Positions 7,038-14,815 of a DNA stretch of 14,815 nt are shown piece by piece. The notes beneath the pieces were generated by a model, which was given only the letters and a program-made list of their open reading frames with translations, did not search any database and had not been told where the DNA came from. Location of the stretch: NCBI GenBank assembly GCA_041742635.1, contig JBGSIF010000291.1, positions 1 to 14,815 of the forward strand, given 5' to 3'. This DNA comes from JTS-AC122 sp041742635. GTDB lineage: Bacteria > Planctomycetota > Phycisphaerae > Phycisphaerales > UBA1924. The stretch's first letter is position 1. Every line of letters begins with the position of its first letter. The position numbers were made by a program, and so were the translations under genes.

Positions 7038-7946
7038 ATGAAGGCACGAGCACTTATTCAACCTGCGTTTATCGTGAGTCTCATGACGCTCGTGCTGGGT
7101 GCCGGGGGGATGTCGGCGGCGGTGAACGCGTTCAAGTTGTACCTGCGCAAGAAGCCGATCCAGGCGGAGTATGCGGTGCGGGCGGTGCCGCGGGAGACGG
7201 AGTTCTGGAAAGAAGTCGGGAAGGATCAGGAGTTGTCGGAGGACGTGAAGAAGACGCTGGGGACAGAGAACTATCTGACGCGGGTGTATATGGAGAAGAA
7301 CCCGCTGGACCCAAAGCGTCCGATGGCGTTGGAACTGCACCTGGCGTATTACACGGGGATGGTGGACACGGTGCCGCATGTGCAGGAACGGTGCATGGTG
7401 GGGGGCGGGTTCGTGATCAATACGGGGACGGCGGTGCTGCCGCTGCGGCTGGATGCGTCGCGGTGGAGAAAAGCGTCTGGGGTACCCGCGGGGTTCGCGG
7501 GCGAGCAGGTGGTCACGGCGACACGGCTGCACATGCGGAACTCGAACCGTAATGGTCAAGAAGTGGTGTTGCCGCTGGACCTGACGATCGGCGACGGGAC
7601 CGCGGCGGGGCTGAAGAACGAAGTCAACCTACGGATCACCGACTTCGCGGACCCGAAGACGGGAATGGTCATTCACTCGGGGTATTTCTTCATTGCCAAT
7701 GGTCGGCTGGCGTCGCGTGCGGAAGACGTTCGGCTGCTGGCGTTTAACCTGACGGATGATTATGCGTACTACTTGAAGGTCCAGGTATCAAGCCCGATGG
7801 TGAAGTCGCCGCAGGAACTGGCAGACGCGGCGACATCGCTGTTGGGCGAGATGCTGCCTGAGATCATGCTGTGCGTGCCGGACTGGGTGAAGGTGCGGAC
7901 GGGGACGTATGACAAGAAGTTGATGGGGGATGGGAGTGGGGAGTAG
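7038..7946 (+). CDS. Exosortase-associated EpsI/DUF3485-like protein
   Basis: This 302-aa protein has one N-terminal membrane helix (about residues 9-30) and a periplasmic domain. The block YYTGMVDTVPHVQERCMVGGGF (104-125) corresponds to the 'Y.G..d.vPH.pe.C' core of EpsI/DUF3485 proteins; H114 and C119 are the conserved pair in that core. The distal YFFIANGR...VRLLAFNL...YAYYLKVQ stretch is also family-like. EpsI domains accompany, or are fused to, EPS-type exosortases and are needed for exopolysaccharide or surface protein output; their biochemical role is not settled. Here it is a separate gene directly after the exosortase. The ATG at 7038 is chosen because it starts at the membrane helix. 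The frame is open to 6975, but that part is the G-rich tract and hairpin, not protein-like. The C-terminal GDGSGE is encoded by a G-rich repeat, so the very end may be a repeat-derived extension. Confidence 0.82.
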   Translation: MKARALIQPAFIVSLMTLVLGAGGMSAAVNAFKLYLRKKPIQAEYAVRAVPRETEFWKEVGKDQELSEDVKKTLGTENYLTRVYMEKNPLDPKRPMALELHLAYYTGMVDTVPHVQERCMVGGGFVINTGTAVLPLRLDASRWRKASGVPAGFAGEQVVTATRLHMRNSNRNGQEVVLPLDLTIGDGTAAGLKNEVNLRITDFADPKTGMVIHSGYFFIANGRLASRAEDVRLLAFNLTDDYAYYLKVQVSSPMVKSPQELADAATSLLGEMLPEIMLCVPDWVKVRTGTYDKKLMGDGSGE

Positions 7947-7968
7947 GGGGATGGGGGATGGTGCGAGT
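7925..7968 (+). repeat. G-rich spacer with GTGCGAGT half-site
   Basis: The tract has repeated GATGGGGGATGG-like runs (7923-7960) followed by GTGCGAGT (7961-7968). It starts inside the last codons of the EpsI-like gene and reaches to about 30 bp before the TPR gene. Its order, a G-rich tract then GGTGCGAGT, is the same as at 6971-7002. Confidence 0.55.
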
Positions 7969-7999
7969 ACGAAGGCGGAAATAGAAGAAGGGCGACGAT

Positions 8000-10900
8000 A
8001 TGGCCTCACGCGTGAACGTTCGATTTGTTGTATTTCTGGCGATCGGGCTGATCGTATTGGCGGGCGGGGTGATGGTGGCGGGTGTGTATGCGCTGCGCAA
8101 GAACGGGGCGGAGTACGCCGCACTGGGGGAGAAGAAGTTGCAGGAAGCCGCGGGGGAAGTGGACAAGCAGAAGAAGGCGAAGGCGATCGAGCAAGCGTCG
8201 GTGTTTTATTCGCGTGCGGTGTTTCGAGAGCCGACGAACCCGGAGTTCTGCCGGAAGTGGCGAGAGGCGCTGGGGAAGCTGACCCCGTCGCCGCAGCAGG
8301 CGTACATCGATACGTTCAAGCAGGATTACACGGGCGCGTGGGTGGGGCTGAGGAACTCGGCCCCGCAGGATGTGGCGGTGCAGCGGGAGTATCTGGACTG
8401 GACGCTGGAGCGGATCGAGAAGTTCTCGCCGACGAGCGTGGAGGCGTGGCAGAACCTGGCAGAGGAAGCAAAGGACTCGATCGGGGCGTTCGATGATGCG
8501 GCACAGGCGGCCGCGCTGCAGAGGTATGTGGCCATTGCGAATGTGGCGGTCATACGGTCGCAGGGGGTCGGGTTGTCGGGAACCCTGATGGAACCGACGC
8601 GGCAGGCGATCGAGGCGTCGCTCAAAGCCGACCCGGCGGATGCGCAGGCCGTCAACGCCAAGGCGAGCCTGATGGTGCTGGAAGCGAGCGAACTACGAGC
8701 CAAAGACCCGGCGGCGGCCGATCGGCTTGGCCAAGAAGCGCGGGACATGCTCGTGGCGTTCGTACAGCAACACCCCGATGAGGTCCGCGTGCGGCTCACC
8801 CTGCTGCAACTGGAGATGAACCGGGCGGTGATCGAAGCGAAGAACACGCTGACATGGGGGCAGTTGTACGTCAACTTCCACGACAAGATGCAAGAACTGA
8901 TGGACGCGGTCAAGCGGGCCAAGCCGGAGGTGTTTGATTCGGCAACGGCGGTGGCGACGGCGGGGATGGCGATGTCGTCGCCGCGGATCGGGCCGGAGGG
9001 AACCATCTCGTTTCTGGACGAACTGCTCAAGGCTCATCCCACGAACGCAACGCTGCTGATCGCCAAGGGGCGTGCGGCGATGCAGGCGAACAATGTGGAA
9101 GAGGCGATCAAGGCGTATCAGTTGGCGGCGGATTTGCCGGACTTACCGCTGAGCCTGGACGGGGTGTACCTGTTCGGTCAGCGGGCCGAGGCGATGGTGC
9201 AGCAAGTGACGGCGAAGATCGCAACGATCACGCCGGACATGTCGGCGGCCGACCGGGCGAAGTTGATCGCCGAGGCGCAGTCGCTCCGGCAACGGCTGGT
9301 GGACTACACGGGCGAGGGCGAGACGGCGATTTTATTGCTGGACGCGCGGCTGCTGCTGGCCGAGAACAAGTCGGCGGCGGCGCGGATCAAGTTGGACGAG
9401 TTCAACCAGAAAACGGACAACAAGAACGTCGAGGGGCTGGCGCTGCAGGGGGATTTGCAGGCGATGATGAGGAACCTGGGCGGTGCCAAGACCCAGTACG
9501 AGAACGTGCTGAAACGAGAGCCGACGAACCTGCGTGCGTTGTTCCAGATGGTGCAGGTGGAGCGGCAACTGAAGAACTACGCAGGGGCGATCGCGCGGTG
9601 CGACGAGTTGCTGGCGCTCCAGCCGAATAATGAGGTGATCGCTGATATCCGCAAGACTCTGGTGAACATTCAGGCGGCCAAGGACTCGACGGACCCGGTG
9701 ATCCGGATCCTCGCCGAGGTTGAAGAACTGGTGACCGGAGTGAACCGAGAACACACGGCGGCGGCGGCGAAGTTGCGGGACGGGATCACGAAACAGAAAG
9801 ACGTTCGGCTGCACCGGGCACTGGTGCAGGTGCTGAGCGGGGCCAACGACCGGGCGGGCGCGCTGGAAGCCGCGAACAACGGGCTGGCGGCGTTCGCCGA
9901 CGATGCGACGCTAAAGCAGTTTGTCTCGGGTCTGAGCGAAACGGACCCGCTGGCGGCAAGACTGGCGCAGGTGGAAGCGAACACGAGCCTGGATGAGGTG
10001 ACGCGGCTGGTGACACGGTCGCTGGTGTTCCGGCAGTTCGGAAAAACGGAAGAAGCCAAAGCAGAACTGGCCAAGGCGGCCGCGCTGAAGCCCGACGCGC
10101 CGGGCGTGATCGAACTGCAGTTCGGCGACGCGGTGCGCGACGGAAAGATGGAAGAGGCGAAGAAACTGTCCGAATCCGCGGCGCGGATGAACGCGGACAA
10201 CGTCGGCGGATTGACGTTCCGGGCGAGGCTGGAGATGGCGGAGAAGCGGTACGCCGAAGCTGCGACGACGCTGGACGAGACGCTGGTGAAAGACAAATTG
10301 AATGTGACGGCGTGGCGGCTGCTAGGTGCGGTGCGGGCACAGTTGGGGCAGTTGGACGCCGCGGACACGGCGTTCGAGAAGGCGCTGGAGATCAAGCCCG
10401 ACGACATGGAATCGGTGGTCGGTTCGCTGCGAGTGAAGATCGCGCAGCGTGCGTATGCGTCGGCGCTGACGTTCGCGCGGGCGAAGCAAGGCGTGGCCGG
10501 CGGTGAGCCGGACTTTGTGGATTTATGGCTGTTGGCCGAATCGGTCGCGCCGGCGGGGGACAAGAACCGGGCGATCGAGGTTCGCCGGAAGCAGCGCGAG
10601 CGTCTGCCCGAGAACGAGCAGAACAACTATGCGCTGGCGGTGCTGCTCATCGACGCGCGGGACTGGGACAGCGCGAGGAAGTTGATCGACGAACTTCGCA
10701 GCAAAGACGCTCTGAACGCGCGGTATCTGGAAGTAGACGCGCACTGGAACCTGGCGCAGGGGAACGCGAGAGCGGCGGCGGAGAAGTTCAATCAGTACAT
10801 CACATCGCTCCCGGCGGACAAGCACACGGAGGAGCCGTATGTCGCGCTCGCCGCGCTGCTGATGCGGTACGGGCAGTCGGAAGCGGCGCTGGTGACGCTG

Positions 10901-12574
10901 CGCGACGGGGCGAAGCATCAGGATCCGAAGGTGATGCGTGCGGACCGAGAACTGGCCGAGGCGTATTACTCGCTCGGGCAGTTTGATAAAGCGATCGAGG
11001 TGTTCGACAAAATCGCGGCGACGAAGCCGACGGACCTAGTGATGGTGGAAAGCCGGGTGCTTTCGTCGCTGGTGCGGTCGGGTCGATTGCGAGACGCGAA
11101 GGCGAAAATCGATGCGAAGGGAGAGGCCGAGGTAGCGAATAACGCGAGTATGCTGGTCGTGCGCGCGGATGTGCTGGCGGGGCTTGGCGACCGTGAGGGC
11201 GCGCTGAAGTCGTACGACCAGGCGGTGAGCGTGGATAAGTCGAGCGCGTATGCGTTCGTGAAGCGGGGCGACTTCCTGATGGGCGACAGGGCGAGGGAGA
11301 AGGACGCCGAGGACGACCTGAAACAGGCGATCCTGATCGATCCGAAGTCGTACATCGCACGGCAACGGCTGGCGGTGCTGCACATGCGTCGGGATCGGTT
11401 CGATGATGCCGCGAAGGTACTCAAAGAAGGGCTTGCGCTCGATCCGGACAACAGTTCGCTGCGTCAGGACTTGATCGATGTGTACGTGCTGGCGAAGCAG
11501 CCGGAGAAGGTGGTGGTCGAGATCGAGCAGGCGGTGCAGCGTGCGCCGACCGATTCGGGGTGGCTGCTGCGGGCGCGCGACACGATGGCGCGGCTGGAAA
11601 AATGGGACGCGGCGGCGGAGTACGGCGCACGACTGTGGGAGCGCAACAAGTTCCCGACGACCGCGTCGGGGTACATCGACGCGCTGCTCAAGTCGAGCAA
11701 GCCGGACCTGACCAAGGCCATCGCGGTGCTGGCGACGCCGGAACTGAATACGGCGAAAGACGTTCGGCTGCTCATCGTGCGGTCTCGCGTGCAACTCAAG
11801 CGGGGGAAGGTCACCGAAGCGACCCAAGACCTGGCAACCGCGCTCTCGATGGTCGATCAGACCAAGGCGGCGCAGGTGGGAATTTTCTATACAGGGCTGG
11901 CGACGATCTATCCACAGGTGAAAGACCAACTCGCCGCGCTGAAGGCGCTCGAGCCAAAGAGTGGGTACAAGTCGTGGTTCGCGGTGTGGCACAACAAGTT
12001 GAAGGGCGATGCGCCGGAATCAATGGCGGAGGGGCTGGCGGCACTGAAGCAGATCGGCGAGGGGGGCGAATCGACCGACGTGCGGGTTGCCGCGTATGCG
12101 GCCATCGGGTCTCGCCTGCACTCGGACAAGAAGCACGACGAAGCCTTGGCGGCGTGGCGGAGCGGGCTGCAGGTCGATCCGAACGACGCGGAAATGAACA
12201 ACAACGTGGCGTTCACATTGGCGACCGTGCTGAACCGACCGGCCGAGGCGGTGGTGTACGCTGAAAAAGCCGCGCTGGCGTTGCCGGACAACCCGAGCGT
12301 GCTGGACACGCTGGGCGCGGTGCATCTGGGGCTGAAGAACTACGACAAGGCCGAGCAGGCGCTGGTGCAGGCGCAGGCGTATGCGTCGAGCGAAAGCGAA
12401 CGCACGGCGATCTTCCTGCACCTGTCGAAGTTGCGAGCGGCACAGGGGAACCGAGTGGAAGCGCAGAAGTTCGTGGAGTACGCCCGGGAGATCATCCGGC
12501 AATCGGAAGAGGTTCGGGCGCGGTTCGCGGAAGAGTTTGAAAAGATCAAGGCCGAGGTGGCGGCGATGGGCTGA
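8000..12574 (+). CDS. Giant membrane-anchored tetratricopeptide repeat protein (PrsT-like context)
   Basis: This 1524-aa protein has an N-terminal membrane anchor (about residues 8-32, VRFVVFLAIGLIVLAGGVMVAGVYAL) and then an almost wholly helical periplasmic part. TPR units with the A-x4-Y/F ... P pattern are visible at about 348-381, 477-545, 769-802, 984-1018, 1049-1160 and 1377-1460, for example LGQLDAADTAFEKALEIKPDD and LGDREGALKSYDQAVSV. More divergent alpha-alpha repeats fill the rest. The end (EEVRARFAEEFEKIKAEVAAMG) is a charged helix. There is no catalytic motif. TPR proteins beside exosortase/EPS genes (PrsT of the PEP-CTERM system; PelB and AlgK in other export systems) act as periplasmic scaffolds for export or surface anchoring; PrsT is near 900 aa, so this one is much longer. 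A scaffold role is inference. ATG at 8000 has AAGGG 7 nt upstream. Length, frame and codon use are uniform, with no sign of frameshift. Confidence 0.88.
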   Translation: MASRVNVRFVVFLAIGLIVLAGGVMVAGVYALRKNGAEYAALGEKKLQEAAGEVDKQKKAKAIEQASVFYSRAVFREPTNPEFCRKWREALGKLTPSPQQAYIDTFKQDYTGAWVGLRNSAPQDVAVQREYLDWTLERIEKFSPTSVEAWQNLAEEAKDSIGAFDDAAQAAALQRYVAIANVAVIRSQGVGLSGTLMEPTRQAIEASLKADPADAQAVNAKASLMVLEASELRAKDPAAADRLGQEARDMLVAFVQQHPDEVRVRLTLLQLEMNRAVIEAKNTLTWGQLYVNFHDKMQELMDAVKRAKPEVFDSATAVATAGMAMSSPRIGPEGTISFLDELLKAHPTNATLLIAKGRAAMQANNVEEAIKAYQLAADLPDLPLSLDGVYLFGQRAEAMVQQVTAKIATITPDMSAADRAKLIAEAQSLRQRLVDYTGEGETAILLLDARLLLAENKSAAARIKLDEFNQKTDNKNVEGLALQGDLQAMMRNLGGAKTQYENVLKREPTNLRALFQMVQVERQLKNYAGAIARCDELLALQPNNEVIADIRKTLVNIQAAKDSTDPVIRILAEVEELVTGVNREHTAAAAKLRDGITKQKDVRLHRALVQVLSGANDRAGALEAANNGLAAFADDATLKQFVSGLSETDPLAARLAQVEANTSLDEVTRLVTRSLVFRQFGKTEEAKAELAKAAALKPDAPGVIELQFGDAVRDGKMEEAKKLSESAARMNADNVGGLTFRARLEMAEKRYAEAATTLDETLVKDKLNVTAWRLLGAVRAQLGQLDAADTAFEKALEIKPDDMESVVGSLRVKIAQRAYASALTFARAKQGVAGGEPDFVDLWLLAESVAPAGDKNRAIEVRRKQRERLPENEQNNYALAVLLIDARDWDSARKLIDELRSKDALNARYLEVDAHWNLAQGNARAAAEKFNQYITSLPADKHTEEPYVALAALLMRYGQSEAALVTLRDGAKHQDPKVMRADRELAEAYYSLGQFDKAIEVFDKIAATKPTDLVMVESRVLSSLVRSGRLRDAKAKIDAKGEAEVANNASMLVVRADVLAGLGDREGALKSYDQAVSVDKSSAYAFVKRGDFLMGDRAREKDAEDDLKQAILIDPKSYIARQRLAVLHMRRDRFDDAAKVLKEGLALDPDNSSLRQDLIDVYVLAKQPEKVVVEIEQAVQRAPTDSGWLLRARDTMARLEKWDAAAEYGARLWERNKFPTTASGYIDALLKSSKPDLTKAIAVLATPELNTAKDVRLLIVRSRVQLKRGKVTEATQDLATALSMVDQTKAAQVGIFYTGLATIYPQVKDQLAALKALEPKSGYKSWFAVWHNKLKGDAPESMAEGLAALKQIGEGGESTDVRVAAYAAIGSRLHSDKKHDEALAAWRSGLQVDPNDAEMNNNVAFTLATVLNRPAEAVVYAEKAALALPDNPSVLDTLGAVHLGLKNYDKAEQALVQAQAYASSESERTAIFLHLSKLRAAQGNRVEAQKFVEYAREIIRQSEEVRARFAEEFEKIKAEVAAMG

Positions 12575-12970
12575 TGGCTCGCCGCGGACCGAATGAGAGA
12601 CGCGGCGTACCGAGCGAGAGAAGCGTTGTGAGGTAGGATTCGGGCAACCCTGGGAAGGAAAAGTTCGAGGGTGTCCGCACCGGCGGGAGCCGAGAGACGT
12701 AATGCGGCATGTGTTGGCAACGACGGCCAAGCCCGCTGAGAAGTTGTTGTACCGAAAGGCCCGCCGATGTGTGCGGGCGATGTTTGGATCCGTGCGATAG
12801 CCGACATGTACAGAATCGGTTTGTGATGCAGAACGGGTGAGAGAAAGTTGCGCGGTAGTGTGGAGTGGATCGGGATCGAAGAACGAGTATGAGGGTCGGC
12901 CCCGACGAACCGAAGAAAGAAGTGCGCAGGTCCGTCGAACGGGCGAACTGCATAGAAAAGGTAGTAGAAC
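12575..12970. other. 396-bp gene-free gap before the Wzz/BY-kinase-like gene
   Basis: This gap is far longer than the other spacers of the cluster, so it probably holds an internal promoter or leader for the Wzz-type gene. A 6-bp inverted repeat, GCCCGC/GCGGGC, spans 12759-12778 with an 8-nt loop and no T-run; a second GCCCGC is at 12731-12736. A plus-strand frame from 12865 and a minus-strand frame across the region overlap real coding sequence in other frames and are rejected. I looked for c-di-GMP-type riboswitch motifs and did not recognise one. Confidence 0.5.
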
Positions 12971-14815
12971 ATGACCATGGCACCGCCCCCCCCACTCCGA
13001 ACGATGACGAACGCGCAAGCCAGCGCCCGGAGCGGCTCCCCCGGCGCGCCCGCCGTCGGAGCGGCGTCGAGTATCGACCCGGTCAAACTGCTCAAGCAGT
13101 ACTATCCGATGCTGGTGCTGGCGCTGTTGATCGGGACGGGTCTGGGCGTGGGTGCGCACTTCGTGCTGGTAAAGAAGTACCCGCTGTGGACGGCCAAGGC
13201 GATGTTCCAGGTGCAGGATCCGATCGAAAGCGTGTCGACGGCGATCGTGCGGGTGCCGCAGAGCCGAGACGAGCAGGAGCGGTACCTGGGTACGCAGATC
13301 CAGTTGATGACGTCGGACATCGTGCTAAACAAAGCGGTGAAGGACCGAAACTTCATCCGGACGGACTGGGCGAAGCCGTATGTGGATGCGAAGGGCGCGA
13401 TCGACGTGGACAAAGCGGTACGGGAACTGCAGAAGAAGGTGGCGGCGAGGATGTTGCCGCAGACGAGCCTGCTGGAACTGTCGATGAGCACGCACAAGGA
13501 CGTCGACTCGGCGATCATCGTGGCGGCGGTCGTGGAAGCGTACATGGAGGATCATCGCTCGCGCGGGCAGAGCAACTCGTCCAACCAGCGCCAAGCGCTC
13601 ACGCAGAAAATCAACTCTCTTGAAACATCGATCCGCGACCTGATTACCACGCGAGGGCAACTGCTCAAGGATGCGAAACTCGACGACATGGACATGCGGA
13701 CGACCGCGCCGTCGATGGAACAAGAGAATATCGCACGCGAGATGGTGAAGGTGAACACGGACCTGAGCAGCGTGATGTCGCAGATGGAAGGGTACCTGAA
13801 GCAACTGCAGGAGAACAGGACGGATCAACATATCCCCGACCGGCTCCGCGAGCGGCTGGACCGGGATCCCGTGATGAACCAGTACCAGCAGAAGATCGCC
13901 TCGCTCAAAGACAGCGAGAGCGCGCTGCTGAAGCAAGGGTACCTGGTGAACCATCCGGATGTGGCGAGCATCCGCGCGAACATCGATGCCTCCACCCGGC
14001 TCAAAGATGAGTACGAAGCAACGAAACTTCAGGAGATGCGGGCGGGAGAGATCGATTCGATTCAGTCCGCGATCGATTCGCTGAATAGTCAGAAAAAATC
14101 GCTGGAAGAAAAAAACGCAACGCTCGACACCCGCCGGCAAGAGATCGTGCAGGCCAAGGTGCGGTTCGATCAAATCGAGAACGACCTGAGCCGTTTGCAG
14201 GACGACTTGCAGCGGTACCAAGCGGCGTACACCGAGGCGGACCTGTTCACCTTCCGGCAGAACGCGAGTTCGGAGGCGGTGGGCGACCGGGTGCGGGTGA
14301 TCCAGCCCGCCGAGACGCCGACGGCGATGTCGTTCCCACGGCTGAAGATGCTCGCGCCGCTGGGTGGGATCCTGGCGATGTCACTGGTGGGCGGGCTGAT
14401 CTTCCTGCGGGAGGTACTCGACCAGCGGGTGCGTGGGCCGCACGAAGCGGCGATGGTCCCGCGGGTGAAGGTGCTGGGGATCGTGCCGCAGGCGAGCGAG
14501 GATCCGTCGAAGCCCGTGTCGATCGAGACGACGTTCCGAGATTCACCCAATGGTGTCGTGACGGAGAGTTTCCGGCAGTTGCGCGCACCGCTGATCCAGA
14601 AGATGGATTACAGCGGGCACAAGTCGCTGCTGGTGATGAGCGGGATGCCGGGGTCGGGGGCGACGACGGTGGCCAGCAACCTGGCGCTCGGGTGCGCGGG
14701 GTCGGGCGAGCGGGTGTTGATAATCGACGCGAACTTCCGGCGGCCCGGGATGCAGCGGGTGTACAAGTTGCCCGAGGGGAACGGCTTGGCGGACGTGCTG
14801 GCCGGGACGGTGTCG
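12971..14815 (+). CDS. Wzz-type chain-length/BY-kinase-like fusion, N-terminal 615 residues (3' end outside window)
   Basis: This is an inner-membrane polysaccharide co-polymerase joined to a cytoplasmic P-loop domain, as in Wzc or ExoP. After a Pro/Ala/Gly-rich tail (1-35), TM1 is at about 45-68. The periplasmic Wzz domain follows, with a long coiled coil at about 205-425. A proline-rich PAETPTAMSFPRLKMLAP motif (446-463) leads into TM2 at about 459-479. The cytoplasmic part has TESFRQLRAPL (531-541), then a P-loop at 558-566 reading GMPGSGATT, and an A' motif reading VLIIDANFRRPG (582-593). In active BY-kinases the P-loop lysine and a D-x-D-x-R A' motif are expected; here the lysine is A564 and the second Asp is N588. 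The protein may therefore be a pseudokinase-type regulator of polymer length. The frame is open to the window end, so Walker B and any tyrosine cluster cannot be seen. ATG at 12971 is chosen; ATG at 12977 and 13004 are alternatives. Confidence 0.9.
   Translation, partial: MTMAPPPPLRTMTNAQASARSGSPGAPAVGAASSIDPVKLLKQYYPMLVLALLIGTGLGVGAHFVLVKKYPLWTAKAMFQVQDPIESVSTAIVRVPQSRDEQERYLGTQIQLMTSDIVLNKAVKDRNFIRTDWAKPYVDAKGAIDVDKAVRELQKKVAARMLPQTSLLELSMSTHKDVDSAIIVAAVVEAYMEDHRSRGQSNSSNQRQALTQKINSLETSIRDLITTRGQLLKDAKLDDMDMRTTAPSMEQENIAREMVKVNTDLSSVMSQMEGYLKQLQENRTDQHIPDRLRERLDRDPVMNQYQQKIASLKDSESALLKQGYLVNHPDVASIRANIDASTRLKDEYEATKLQEMRAGEIDSIQSAIDSLNSQKKSLEEKNATLDTRRQEIVQAKVRFDQIENDLSRLQDDLQRYQAAYTEADLFTFRQNASSEAVGDRVRVIQPAETPTAMSFPRLKMLAPLGGILAMSLVGGLIFLREVLDQRVRGPHEAAMVPRVKVLGIVPQASEDPSKPVSIETTFRDSPNGVVTESFRQLRAPLIQKMDYSGHKSLLVMSGMPGSGATTVASNLALGCAGSGERVLIIDANFRRPGMQRVYKLPEGNGLADVLAGTVS

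Noticed and set aside
9670..10626. Minus-strand open frame of 318 codons inside the TPR gene
   Set aside because: It is antisense to a continuous TPR protein. Its Ser/Ala/Arg-rich translation has no recognisable fold and is typical of GC-rich shadow frames. The same holds for the minus frame at 11036-11992.
12759..12778. GCCCGC/GCGGGC inverted repeat as a rho-independent terminator
   Set aside because: The stem is only 6 bp with an 8-nt loop, and no T-run follows on either strand.
12020..13159. Minus-strand frame of 379 codons across the TPR end, the gap and the Wzz start
   Set aside because: The translation is Arg/His/Pro-rich without domain features, and it overlaps two well-supported genes on the other strand.
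12865..13623. Plus-strand frame of 252 codons before and over the Wzz-type gene
   Set aside because: The frame starting at 12971 encodes a clear Wzz N-terminus with a membrane helix over the same bases; this one is a shifted shadow rich in Gly, Arg and Asp.

Overview
The window is GC-rich (roughly 60-65% by eye) and codes mostly on the + strand. An exosortase, an exosortase-associated EpsI/DUF3485-like protein with a VPHVQERC motif, an SLBB polysaccharide export lipoprotein, a very large TPR protein and a Wzz/tyrosine-kinase-type protein sit together. This combination, with the GC level and weak ribosome binding sites, points to a planctomycete, perhaps of the class Phycisphaerae. That assignment is inference from gene content, not from a marker gene.

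Layout. (1) Positions 2-721 hold the C-terminal half of an MFS transporter of the UMF1/Atg22-like type, cut by the window edge. (2) Positions 897-2770 hold a two-gene module, an SMC/ABC-like AAA ATPase overlapping by 4 nt a small Toprim-like protein (DUF4276-like). It is visibly less GC-rich than its surroundings and looks like an acquired defence-type cassette. (3) lipA (lipoyl synthase) lies alone on the minus strand at 2846-3814. (4) A divergent gene-free stretch of about 410 bp follows. (5) From 4229 to the end, five genes run in one direction: SLBB/Poly_export lipoprotein, exosortase, EpsI-like protein, 1524-aa TPR protein, and, after a 396-bp gap, a Wzz chain-length protein joined to a BY-kinase-like domain that runs off the window.

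How the genes may work together. The Wzz/BY-kinase-like protein and the SLBB lipoprotein are the inner-membrane co-polymerase and outer-membrane export components of a Wzx/Wzy- or ABC-type exopolysaccharide system. In EPS-linked exosortase systems the sortase processes C-terminally tagged surface proteins next to such loci; EpsI-like proteins and TPR proteins of the PrsT type are typical companions. No glycosyltransferase, polymerase or sorting-signal substrate lies in the window, so the locus continues to the right. The most unusual points are the loss of the Walker A lysine in the kinase-like domain, a GGGGTA tandem repeat that supplies five in-frame stop codons to the exosortase gene, and repeated G-rich spacers with a shared GTGCGAGT element between the exosortase-cluster genes.

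No tRNA, rRNA, CRISPR array, transposase or integrase was recognised.
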